From an uncultured cyanobacterium (GTDB lineage Bacteria > Cyanobacteriota > Cyanobacteriia > PCC-6307 > Cyanobiaceae): DNA of 9,406 bases. The position numbers and the translations under genes were made by a program. This document shows positions 1 to 6,616 of the stretch, in pieces; the stretch's first letter is position 1, and every line of letters begins with the position of its first letter. A model generated the notes under the pieces. That model was not told the origin of the DNA. It was given only the letters and a program-made list of their open reading frames with translations, and made no database searches. The stretch covers positions 1 through 9,406 of the forward strand of contig CAIZOZ010000356.1 of assembly GCA_903934745.1 (NCBI GenBank). The letters are read 5' to 3'.

Positions 1-21
1 CCTCAGTCGAACAGGGATGCC

Positions 22-897
22 ATGAGCGAGCCGGACACCATCGCTAACCCCGACCTGGAGCCAAACCAGGCCCTGGCGCTGAGCGCGGCAGCCGAATCGG
101 CCACCGCTTCTGCCCTGCTGGCCGACGCCGAAGCTGCCGCCGGAGCCGCTGCGCCAGCGGCAGAGTTTCCCGGCGAAGTGGAAATGACCCTGGTGGATCA
201 CCTGGAGGAGCTGCGCCGCCGGGTGCTGCGCAGCCTCCTGGCGGTGGTGATCGCGGCGGCCGCCTGCCTGGCCTTCGTGAAGCCGCTGGTGAAGTTGCTG
301 GAGCTGCCCGCCACTGGCGTGCGCTTTCTGCAGCTGGCCCCCGGCGAGTTTCTGTTCGTCTCGCTCAAGGTGGCCGGTTACGCCGGCCTCACCCTGGCTC
401 TGCCCTGGGTGCTGTTCGAGGGCCTGGCCTTCGTGCTGCCCGGGCTCAGTCGCCGCGAGCGGCGCCTGGTGGCACCGGCCGTGGCGGGATCCACCCTGCT
501 GTTCGCCGCCGGCCTGGCCTTTGCCTGGTCGGCCCTGGTCCCGGCAGCTCTGCGCTTCCTGGTCAGCTATGGCGCCGATGTGGTCGAACCGATCTGGTCG
601 ATTGAGCGCTACCTCGACTTCGTGCTGCTGCTGATGGTGGCCACCGCCCTGGCCTTCCAGCTGCCGGTGCTGCAGCTACTGCTGGGCGCCCTCGGCCTGA
701 TCGACGCCCGCACCATGCTGGGGGCCTGGCGCTGGGTGATCCTGATCAGCGCCCTGGCCGGCGCCGTGCTGACCCCCTCCACCGACCCGGTGACGATGCT
801 GCTGCTCGGCGGCGCGATCACGGCCCTCTATCTGATCGGCGTCGGGCTGGTGGCCCTGACCCAGGGGCTGCGGCCGGCGCCTGCCACCAGCAGCTGA
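22..897 (+). CDS. tatC: Twin-arginine protein translocase subunit TatC
   Basis: Polytopic membrane subunit of the Tat pathway. TatC recognises twin-arginine signals and moves folded proteins across, or into, the thylakoid/plasma membrane. The TatC core starts near residue 55 with the family signature HLEELRRR (60-67), a cytoplasmic segment followed by about six hydrophobic helices. A conserved-type Glu lies at 133 (LFEGLAF), and the typical TPSTDP motif is at 251-256, before the last helix. The first ~54 residues are an Ala/Glu-rich, low-complexity extension not needed for the family. An in-frame ATG at 184 would give a conventional ~237-residue protein. I keep the ATG at 22 because AGGGA lies just upstream and the frame is well coded. 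It converges on the DUF3067 gene with a 76-base gap. The nearby PetC has a Tat signal and is a natural client. Family assignment is firm; only the start is uncertain. Confidence 0.95.
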   Translation: MSEPDTIANPDLEPNQALALSAAAESATASALLADAEAAAGAAAPAAEFPGEVEMTLVDHLEELRRRVLRSLLAVVIAAAACLAFVKPLVKLLELPATGVRFLQLAPGEFLFVSLKVAGYAGLTLALPWVLFEGLAFVLPGLSRRERRLVAPAVAGSTLLFAAGLAFAWSALVPAALRFLVSYGADVVEPIWSIERYLDFVLLLMVATALAFQLPVLQLLLGALGLIDARTMLGAWRWVILISALAGAVLTPSTDPVTMLLLGGAITALYLIGVGLVALTQGLRPAPATSS

Positions 898-973
898 GCC
901 ACCGCCGAAGCCCGGCCAGCCAGCAGATCATCGAACCTGGGGCGCGGTCCGACCGCCGTCCACCAGGAGCGCT

Positions 974-1348
974 TTAGAGCAGAAATTCGCTGGCCCGCCC
1001 CGGCGGCAGCTCCAGGGGAAGAGACAGAGCCTTGCCGAGCCGGGGCTTGTCGCGGGTGGTCTCCAACCACTGGCGCACCTGGGCGGCGACCCCCAGGCCA
1101 TTGAGGGTGCCCACCAACTCTTCCAGCGCTTCGGCGTAGGCCTGGGCCGTGAGCGGAAACGACTGCTGCTCCAGATAGGCCCACATCACCTGCAGATACA
1201 AACGACCACGACGCTGCACCAGCTGCAGGTCGTAGGAGGCCTGCCAGCGCCGGCGCAGCAGGGCCAGCACCTCCTCACCAGAGAGAGGTTGATCGGCTCT
1301 GAACGGTTCGCTGACGGACACGAAAGGCGATGTGCTGCACAACAGCAT
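974..1348 (-). CDS. DUF3067 family protein
   Basis: A 124-residue soluble protein of the DUF3067 family, known from cyanobacteria and plastid-bearing eukaryotes; I know of no biochemical function. The body matches my memory of the family: a helical start LSGEEVLALLRRRW (22-35), then YDLQL, the strongly typical LYLQVMWAYLEQQSFPL (50-66), and the near-terminal TRDKPRLGKALSLPLELP (98-115). The ATG at 1348 precedes ~20 non-conserved residues. GTG codons at 1321 and 1315 are plausible alternative starts, and none has a clear Shine-Dalgarno. It is divergent from petC (99 bases between starts) and convergent with tatC. Its place between a Tat translocase gene and a Tat-dependent photosynthetic protein hints at thylakoid or b6f biogenesis, but that is inference from position only. 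Confidence 0.85.
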   Translation of the reverse strand: MLLCSTSPFVSVSEPFRADQPLSGEEVLALLRRRWQASYDLQLVQRRGRLYLQVMWAYLEQQSFPLTAQAYAEALEELVGTLNGLGVAAQVRQWLETTRDKPRLGKALSLPLELPPGRASEFLL

Positions 1349-1404
1349 GTTGCAGCCGGCCGAGGGCGAGCGCGGTAGCCACACGGGCCGGGAACCGCAA
1401 GGTT

Positions 1405-1410
1405 CATAAT
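1405..1410 (+). promoter_or_regulatory. Candidate -10 box of the petC promoter
   Basis: CATAAT, one mismatch from TATAAT, lies 37 bases before the petC ATG in the divergent gap between the DUF3067 gene and petC. I see no convincing -35 hexamer. Initiation about 7 bases downstream would leave a ~30-base leader containing the GGAAGG ribosome site. Assigned by eye only. Confidence 0.35.
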
Positions 1411-1435
1411 GGGCGCCACGTTGGACCGGACTTCC

Positions 1436-1441
1436 GGAAGG
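1436..1441 (+). promoter_or_regulatory. Shine-Dalgarno of petC, decides the start
   Basis: GGAAGG ends six bases before the ATG at 1448. The in-frame ATG at 1409 would add 13 residues unlike any PetC N-terminus I know and would place this ribosome site inside the coding region, so 1448 is the better start. Confidence 0.6.
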
Positions 1442-1447
1442 TTGCCC

Positions 1448-1996
1448 ATGACCCAGATTCCTGCGGCCTCTTCGAGCGGTGACGTCCCCAGCATGGGTCG
1501 TCGGCAGTTCATGAATCTGCTCACCTTCGGCTCCGTCACCGGCGTGGCCCTCGGTGTGCTCTACCCGGTGGCCAACTACTTCATTCCGCCTCGGGCCGCC
1601 GGATCCGGCGGCGGCACCACCGCCAAGGACGAGCTGGGCAACACGGTCACCGCCAGCGGCTGGCTGGCCACCCACAAGGAGGGTGACCGCAGCCTGGTGC
1701 AGGGCCTCAAGGGTGATCCCACCTATCTGATCGTCGAGGGCCCGGAGGCCATCGGCAACTACGGCATCAACGCCATCTGCACCCACCTGGGCTGCGTCGT
1801 GCCCTGGAACAGCGGTGCCAATAAGTTCATGTGCCCCTGCCACGGCAGCCAGTACGACGCCACCGGCAAGGTGGTGCGCGGTCCGGCTCCCCTGCCTCTC
1901 GCCCTGGCCCACATCAACGTCGAGAGCGACAACGTCTTCCTGAGCCAGTGGACCGAAACCGACTTCCGAACCGGCGAGAAGCCCTGGTGGGGCTGA
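1448..1996 (+). CDS. petC: Cytochrome b6f complex Rieske iron-sulfur subunit PetC
   Basis: Rieske 2Fe-2S protein of cytochrome b6f, which takes electrons from plastoquinol and passes them to cytochrome f. It is 182 residues long, close to the ~180 usual for cyanobacterial PetC. A twin-arginine motif GRRQFMNLLTFG (17-28) leads into one hydrophobic helix (to ~47) that stays as an uncleaved Tat signal-anchor. A Gly-rich hinge (51-57) precedes the lumenal head. The cluster motifs are CTHLGC (111-116) and CPCH (129-132): C111, H113, C129 and H132 are the expected ligands, and C116-C131 the expected disulfide. The C-terminus TDFRTGEKPWWG is typical of the family. petA follows after 70 bases, the usual petCA operon. 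The tatC gene upstream encodes the translocase component PetC is expected to need. Confidence 0.97.
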   Translation: MTQIPAASSSGDVPSMGRRQFMNLLTFGSVTGVALGVLYPVANYFIPPRAAGSGGGTTAKDELGNTVTASGWLATHKEGDRSLVQGLKGDPTYLIVEGPEAIGNYGINAICTHLGCVVPWNSGANKFMCPCHGSQYDATGKVVRGPAPLPLALAHINVESDNVFLSQWTETDFRTGEKPWWG

Positions 1997-2066
1997 TCCC
2001 CGCGCCCTGAGCGCCAGCGCCCCAGCCCCGTCGCCCCATCCCAGCTTCCGCCGCCCGCCCCTCCCC

Positions 2067-2996
2067 ATGCGTCGTTCCTTCTCCCTTCTGTTCGGCAGCC
2101 TGCTTGCCTTCACGGTGCTGCTGGGTGGCGCCAGCCCCAGCTGGGCCTATCCCTTCTGGGCTCAGCAGAATTACGCCAATCCCCGGGAGGCCACCGGCAA
2201 GCTGGTGTGTGCCAACTGCCACCTGGCCAAGAAGATCACCCGAGCCGAAGTGCCCCAGGCGGTCTTCCCGGACACGGTGTTCAAGGCTGAAGTGGAGATC
2301 CCCTATGACACCTCGGTGCAGCAGGTGTCCAGCGATGGCAGCCGCACCGGCCTGAACGTGGGCGCCGTGGTGATGCTGCCCGAGGGCTTCACCCTGGCCC
2401 CGCCCGAGCGGCTCACCGACGAGCTGAAGGAGGAAACCGCCGGCGTTTATTACACCCAGTACAGCGACGACCAGCCCAACATCATCCTGGTCGGCCCACT
2501 CCCCGGTGACCAGCACCAGAAGATCGTCTTCCCAGTGCTGGCACCGAATCCCGCCACCGATAGCTCCATCCACTTCGGCAAATATCAGCTCCACGTCGGC
2601 GGCAACCGCGGCCGTGGTCAGGTGACCCCCGCCGGTGAGAAGACCAACAACGGTGTGTTCAACGCCCCCGCCACCGGCACGATCAGCAGCGTCACCGCTG
2701 GTGAGAACGGCACCACGCTGGTGGAGATCAGCACGGCTTCCGGCAGCGTCACCGAAACCATCCCTGCTGGCCCCAGCCTGCAGGTGGCCGTTGGCGATCA
2801 GGTGGAAGCCGGCGCAGCGCTCACCGATGATCCGAATGTCGGTGGCTTCGGCCAACTGGATGTGGAAGTGGTGCTTCAGAACCCCGTACGCATCTACGGC
2901 ATGCTCGCCTTCTTCGCCGTCGTCGCCCTGGCCCAGATCATGCTGGTGCTCAAGAAGCGCCAGGTGGAGAAAGTGCAGGCCGCGGAGGGCTTCTGA
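2067..2996 (+). CDS. petA: Cytochrome f, apoprotein
   Basis: c-type cytochrome of the b6f complex that receives electrons from the Rieske protein and reduces plastocyanin or cytochrome c6 in the lumen. Residues 1-27 form a Sec-type signal peptide ending SWA. The mature protein starts YPFWAQQ, and by family knowledge the Tyr28 amino group is an axial haem ligand. The haem-binding CANCH spans 48-52, with H52 the other axial ligand. The large beta domain contains GNRGRGQ and a small insert domain (~198-260). One hydrophobic helix near 272-296 anchors the C-terminus, followed by a short basic stromal tail. The 309-residue precursor has normal length. No Shine-Dalgarno is evident at the ATG, but the signal peptide fixes the start. 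It is the second gene of petC-petA; lgt begins 23 bases later, so readthrough is likely. Confidence 0.97.
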   Translation: MRRSFSLLFGSLLAFTVLLGGASPSWAYPFWAQQNYANPREATGKLVCANCHLAKKITRAEVPQAVFPDTVFKAEVEIPYDTSVQQVSSDGSRTGLNVGAVVMLPEGFTLAPPERLTDELKEETAGVYYTQYSDDQPNIILVGPLPGDQHQKIVFPVLAPNPATDSSIHFGKYQLHVGGNRGRGQVTPAGEKTNNGVFNAPATGTISSVTAGENGTTLVEISTASGSVTETIPAGPSLQVAVGDQVEAGAALTDDPNVGGFGQLDVEVVLQNPVRIYGMLAFFAVVALAQIMLVLKKRQVEKVQAAEGF

Positions 2997-3019
2997 TTCC
3001 CAGCGGTGCTGCCGAGCCC

Positions 3020-3877
3020 ATGGCTCTTCTGTCCACCCTGAGCTCACCGGGGCCCCTGGTTTTCCAGCTGGGCCCCTTGAGTTTGCGCTGGTATGGCCTG
3101 CTGATCGCCACGGCGGTGCTGCTGGGCCTGCTGCTGGCCATGGCCCTGGGAAGGCGGCGGAGCATCGATCCGGCCCTGATCGCCGATCTGCTGCCGCTGC
3201 TGGTGCTTGGAGCCGTGATCGGTGCCCGCACCTACTACGTGGCACTGGAATGGCGCCAGTACCAGGCCCACTGGCCCGATGTGTTCGCGATCTGGCACGG
3301 CGGCATTGCCATCCATGGCGCCCTGCTCGGCGGCACCCTGGTGACGATCCTGTTCTGCCGCTGGCGGCGCCAAGCCTTCTGGCCCCTGCTCGATGTGCTG
3401 GTGCCAGCGGTGGCCCTGGGTCAGGCGATTGGCCGCTGGGGCAATTTTTTCAATTCTGAAGCCTTCGGCCTGCCCACCTCCCTGCCCTGGGCGGTGATCA
3501 TCCCGCCAGCCAACCGACCGGCGCTGTTCCTGGCTGAGTCCAGTTTCCATCCCACCTTTCTCTATGAATCGCTCTGGGATCTGGCGGTCTGTGCCCTGCT
3601 GCTGGGCCTGTTCCGCCTGGCCAGCCGCGGCCGCATCGCCCTGCCGGCCGGAGCGATGAGCTGCGTTTACCTGATGGCTTACAGCAGCGGCCGGGTGTGG
3701 ATCGAGGCCCTGCGGCTTGATCCCCTCTGCCTGTTCAGCGAGCCACCCTTCTGCCAGGGCGGCCTGCGCATGGCCCAGCTGATGAGCTTGCTGCTGATCG
3801 CCGCCGGCGGTCTGGGCCTGTGGTGGTTGCTGGGCCGCCACCGGCCCCTGCCCGACCCCAGTGGAGTGACGCCTTGA
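3020..3877 (+). CDS. lgt: Prolipoprotein diacylglyceryl transferase
   Basis: Integral membrane enzyme that moves diacylglycerol from phosphatidylglycerol to the lipobox cysteine of prolipoproteins, the first step of lipoprotein maturation. Family marks in order: SLRWYGLLIA (21-30); GARTYYV (68-74); WHGGIAIHGALLGG (92-105), with the conserved His; the Lgt signature GQAIGRWGNFFNSEAFG (134-150), including R139 and N142; HPTFLYES (177-184); and SGRVWIEALR (223-232). There are about seven hydrophobic segments, and 285 residues is normal. The TGA at 3875-3877 overlaps a possible TTG start of cobM, suggesting translational coupling. A likely local substrate is the lipoprotein at 4791-5312, though Lgt acts on all cellular lipoproteins. 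Confidence 0.95.
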   Translation: MALLSTLSSPGPLVFQLGPLSLRWYGLLIATAVLLGLLLAMALGRRRSIDPALIADLLPLLVLGAVIGARTYYVALEWRQYQAHWPDVFAIWHGGIAIHGALLGGTLVTILFCRWRRQAFWPLLDVLVPAVALGQAIGRWGNFFNSEAFGLPTSLPWAVIIPPANRPALFLAESSFHPTFLYESLWDLAVCALLLGLFRLASRGRIALPAGAMSCVYLMAYSSGRVWIEALRLDPLCLFSEPPFCQGGLRMAQLMSLLLIAAGGLGLWWLLGRHRPLPDPSGVTP

Positions 3878-4737
3878 TCCCTGCTTCATCCCCGTCTCCC
3901 GTCCCGTTTTCGTCCCCAGCCTCAAGCGAGGCTGCAGCAGCACCTGAGGCCGCTGGGGCCACCTCCCAGCAGCCGAGCAGTGGCGTGATGATCGTCGGCG
4001 CCGGGCCCGGCGCTCCCGACCTGATGACGCTGCGGGCCACCCGGGCGGTGGAGCAGGCCGAGGTGCTGGTCTGGACCGACTCGCTGGTGAGCCCCCAGAT
4101 CGCAGCCCTGGCACCGGCAGGCTGTGAACGCATCCGCACCAGCAGCCTCACCCTTGAAGAGGTGATCGCCGTGGTGGTCGATCGGGCCAGAGCCGGGAAG
4201 CGGGTGGTGCGACTGCACGATGGCGATCCCTGTCTCTACGGGGCGATTCAGGAACAGATCTGCCGCCTGGCCGATGCCGGCATCAGCGTCGAAATCGTGC
4301 CGGGCATCAGCGCCTACCAGGCCACCGCCGCGGCCCTAGGCCGGGAGCTGACGATCCCCGGCCTGGTGCAAACCATCGTGCTCAGCCGCACCGGTGGCCG
4401 CACCGGCGTGCCTGAAACCGAATCCCTGGCCCACCTGGCAGCGCTGCGAGCCTCCCTGTGCCTCTACCTCAGTGCCCGTCACGTCGAGGAGGTGCAGGCT
4501 GAGCTGCTGCTGCACTATCCCGCCGACACTCCCGTGGCGATCGGCTACCGGGTGAGCTGGCCGGACCAGTGGCTCACGGTGGTGCCGCTGCAGGAGATGG
4601 CCGCCGCCAGCCGCCAACAGCAGCTGATCCGCACCACCCTTTACGTGATCAGCCCGGCCCTGGCGGCGCCTGAAGAGGCCCGCTCCAGGCTCTATTCAGC
4701 CAGCCACCAGCACCTGTTCCGGGGTGGCGCGCTCTGA
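3874..4737 (+). CDS. cobM: Precorrin-4 / cobalt-precorrin-4 C11-methyltransferase
   Basis: SAM-dependent methylase of corrin-ring (B12 or pseudo-B12) synthesis, placing a methyl at C11 (CobM/CbiF family). The conserved body begins MIVGAGPGAPDLMTLRA, with the GAGPG SAM loop. It continues with DSLVSP, VVRLHDGDPCLYGAIQEQ (the GDPxxYGA motif), VEIVPGISAYQATAAALGRELTIP, LSRTGGRTGVPE and YRVSWPDQ, all close to CbiF. The start is uncertain. ATG 3988 (or GTG 3985) opens right at the first beta strand, leaving it short. TTG 3874 overlaps the lgt stop (TTGA), has GGAG at 3863-3866, and adds a 38-residue Pro/Ser/Ala-rich leader. ATG 3820 would lie well inside lgt. I annotate from the TTG because of the ribosome site and coupling. 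Function is firm, start is not. Confidence 0.9.
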   Translation: MIPASSPSPVPFSSPASSEAAAAPEAAGATSQQPSSGVMIVGAGPGAPDLMTLRATRAVEQAEVLVWTDSLVSPQIAALAPAGCERIRTSSLTLEEVIAVVVDRARAGKRVVRLHDGDPCLYGAIQEQICRLADAGISVEIVPGISAYQATAAALGRELTIPGLVQTIVLSRTGGRTGVPETESLAHLAALRASLCLYLSARHVEEVQAELLLHYPADTPVAIGYRVSWPDQWLTVVPLQEMAAASRQQQLIRTTLYVISPALAAPEEARSRLYSASHQHLFRGGAL

Positions 4738-4748
4738 ACCACCGCCGC

Positions 4749-4754
4749 GACAAT
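4749..4754 (+). promoter_or_regulatory. Candidate -10 box before the lipoprotein gene
   Basis: GACAAT lies 37 bases before the ATG at 4791, the same distance as the CATAAT box before petC, and both are followed by GGGCG. No -35 element is visible. This is weak evidence for a separate promoter in the 53-base gap after cobM. Confidence 0.2.
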
Positions 4755-4790
4755 GGGCGTCCATTCACCGCCACCGCTGCCGAGCCACCC

Positions 4791-5312
4791 ATGAGCCGAC
4801 ATCTCGGCCCGCTGATCCTGCTGCTGGCGGCCAGCCTGATGGCCTGCCAGGGCCCCGCACCAGGGAGCAAGCCGCCGCTGGTTGCGCCCAAAGCCGAGCA
4901 GCAGAAGCAGGCCAAGCTCTGCCGCCAGAGCAGCCAGGCGTTGAGGGCCGAATTGGCGGCCCTACGCCAGGCTGAGTGGCAGCTGAGCCGCGTCAAGCAG
5001 CAGAGCCAGCCCCAGCTGAGCGCACCTCCCGTCTGGGATGAGGCCCGGGAGCAGCGCTTCAGCGAGCAGGACCAGGAGCTCGATCGCCAGCGCTATGAGC
5101 GCCAGCTGGCCCTCTGGCAGCAGCAGCAGGATGAGGGGCTGCAGACCTGGGAATACCGCCACCGCCTGGAGCTGGCCGAAGCCCAGCGCCAGCTCAATGC
5201 CCGGGCCCGCAACCTGCGCCGCCAGCACCACGACCTCTTCACCGGAGCGACCAGCATCGAAGTGAACCCCGCCGTGCTGGCCCGGATCCAGCGCTGTACC
5301 GAAGCTGGCTGA
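4791..5312 (+). CDS. Coiled-coil lipoprotein of unknown function
   Basis: I do not recognise the family. The 173-residue product has a short lipoprotein signal: basic start MSRH, hydrophobic core 5-17, lipobox LMAC with the cysteine at 19. The Met at -2 is less usual but tolerated. After a short Pro/Gly linker (21-34), nearly the whole mature chain is helical, rich in Gln, Arg, Glu and Leu, with two predicted coiled-coil stretches (about 35-70 and 85-150) separated by a Pro-containing break near QPQLSAPPVW. The only other cysteines, C44 and C169, flank the helical region, so a disulfide clasping a helical hairpin is possible (inference). A membrane-anchored periplasmic spacer or scaffold would fit. 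It follows cobM by 53 bases and converges on coaBC with a 12-base gap. Codon use matches the neighbours. Confidence 0.8.
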   Translation: MSRHLGPLILLLAASLMACQGPAPGSKPPLVAPKAEQQKQAKLCRQSSQALRAELAALRQAEWQLSRVKQQSQPQLSAPPVWDEAREQRFSEQDQELDRQRYERQLALWQQQQDEGLQTWEYRHRLELAEAQRQLNARARNLRRQHHDLFTGATSIEVNPAVLARIQRCTEAG

Positions 5313-5315
5313 TCG

Positions 5316-5336
5316 CCAGGCCGCTCACGGCCATGG
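5316..5336. terminator. Candidate bidirectional hairpin between convergent genes
   Basis: CCA-GGCCG, loop CTCA, CGGCC-(A)-TGG: an eight-pair stem with one bulged A in the 12-base gap between the lipoprotein gene and the CoaBC-like gene. The loop contains the stop codon of the minus-strand gene. No T-run follows on either side, so this is at best a non-canonical terminator. Confidence 0.3.
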
Positions 5337-6581
5337 CGGCGACGCCAGCTCCAGCCAGTCGACGATCGCCCGGGCGATGGCGGGCTTGCCGCCATAGCGG
5401 CTTTCGCCACTGGCACTCACCAACCAAGCGCTCTGCTCGTCGCCCCGCACCTCTTCGGCCCGGTTGGCCACCACCAGCTCAAAGCGATCCAACCTGGCGC
5501 GGGCCACGGCCAAGAGCTCGGCGTCACTGCCGCCAGCGAGCACCTTGAAGGTCACCATCGGCAGCCGGGGGGCGGCAGCGCGCACCTGATCAATCACCTT
5601 TTCCGTCGGCTCCAGCTCGAGGCTCAGCGACGCCTCGCCACTGGCCAACTTGCCCGGATGCACCTGTCGGGGCCGGTAATCGGCCACCGCCGCCGAAAAA
5701 ATACCGGCATCCAGCCCCCCCGCCAGCGCCGCCAGCACCTGATCCCGGTAGTCGTCAAAGCTGCTGACCAGGTGATGGGGAATCCAGGCAGGCGGCGGCG
5801 TCGACCCCTGGCCGAGCAGCAGCAGGGGATCGGCGCCCCGCAACAACAGCTCTTCGCTGATCGCCGCCGCCAGCCGGCCGCTGAACCGATTGACGATGCG
5901 GCGCACGCCATCGATCGGCACCGGGGTAGGGCCGCCGGTCACCAGGATTCGCCGGCCCCGCAGCGGACGGCGGCTGACGGCCCGGCAGACGGCCGCCACC
6001 AGCACCTCCAGATCAGGCAGGTTGTGCTTGCCGTAGGCATCGCGGGGCGCCACCAGGGTCACCCCCAGCGCCGCCAGCGACCGGGCCTGGCGCTCCAGGA
6101 TCGAGGTGTGCAGCGAGCCGTGCATGGTCGGCGCCATCACCAGCCGGGTGCGGCCCTGCTCCAGGCGCCCCAGGGCCGAAGCCAGCGCCGCCGTCACGGG
6201 CGTATCGGCGATGCCGCTGGCCAGTTTGGCGATGGTGTTGGCCGTGGCTGGCGCCACCAGCCAGACATCAAAGGGCTCGGCATCGGAGAGATGCTCGGCC
6301 CGCCAGCTCAGGCGGGTCACCAAGGGCCTGCAGGTGGCCCATTCCAGGGCCTGGCGCCCCACGAAGGGCAAGGCCTCGGCACTGCAGATCGCGGTGACCT
6401 CAGCGCCGCGGCGGCGCAGCGCCCGGGCCAGATCCGGCGTCCGCAGAGCGGCGATACCGCCGGTGACCACCAGGGCAATGCGACGCCCCTCAAGATGGCT
6501 GGAGACCAGAGGCACGTCATGGTCGCCGATCGCAGCCGACTGGGGCGGGCGAAAATCCCAGTCATGGAAGCCGGTGGTCAC
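5325..6581 (-). CDS. coaBC: CoaBC-like PPC decarboxylase / PPC synthetase fusion, archaeal-type motifs
   Basis: Two-domain protein of the CoaBC family. The flavoprotein half decarboxylates phosphopantothenoylcysteine and the C-terminal half ligates cysteine to phosphopantothenate, both steps of coenzyme A synthesis. N-terminal domain: TGGIAA (40-45), a candidate catalytic H97, PATANTIAKLASGIAD (111-126). The usual bacterial PAMN motif is replaced by PTMH (151-154), and the usual ACGxxGxGRM lid with its cysteine is absent, replaced by YGKHNLPD (183-190). C-terminal domain: TGGPTPVPIDGVRRIVNRFSG (215-235), SAAVADYRP (296-304), KLASGE (311-316), EPTEKVI (324-330), VVANRAEEV (370-378). These features recall archaeal CoaBC more than the standard cyanobacterial enzyme, from memory. 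The start is GTG 6581; the first ~30 residues are not conserved, and GTG 6515 is an alternative. The gene follows the GNAT-like gene by 35 bases. It could be the cell's only CoaBC or a second, repurposed paralogue. Confidence 0.8.
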   Translation of the reverse strand: MTTGFHDWDFRPPQSAAIGDHDVPLVSSHLEGRRIALVVTGGIAALRTPDLARALRRRGAEVTAICSAEALPFVGRQALEWATCRPLVTRLSWRAEHLSDAEPFDVWLVAPATANTIAKLASGIADTPVTAALASALGRLEQGRTRLVMAPTMHGSLHTSILERQARSLAALGVTLVAPRDAYGKHNLPDLEVLVAAVCRAVSRRPLRGRRILVTGGPTPVPIDGVRRIVNRFSGRLAAAISEELLLRGADPLLLLGQGSTPPPAWIPHHLVSSFDDYRDQVLAALAGGLDAGIFSAAVADYRPRQVHPGKLASGEASLSLELEPTEKVIDQVRAAAPRLPMVTFKVLAGGSDAELLAVARARLDRFELVVANRAEEVRGDEQSAWLVSASGESRYGGKPAIARAIVDWLELASPPWP

Positions 6582-6616
6582 GGGATGGGCCGGCAGGGGC
6601 CCTCCATCCTGACCCC

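Noticed and set aside
944..956. Small hairpin GCGGT-CCG-ACCGC between tatC and the DUF3067 gene as a terminator
   Set aside because: Only five pairs, no T-run, and such hairpins are frequent by chance at this GC content.
974..2113. Minus-strand open frame extended to 379 codons beyond the DUF3067 gene
   Set aside because: The upstream part runs antisense through petC and has no family resemblance; DUF3067 proteins are ~100-125 residues, so the start belongs near 1348.
1914..3245. 443-codon minus-strand open frame opposite petA
   Set aside because: A shadow frame caused by high GC at third codon positions; petA on the other strand is unmistakable.
3044..4114. 356-codon minus-strand open frame opposite lgt and cobM
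   Set aside because: Gln/Ala/Gly/Arg-rich composition with no domain, lying fully antisense to two recognised genes.
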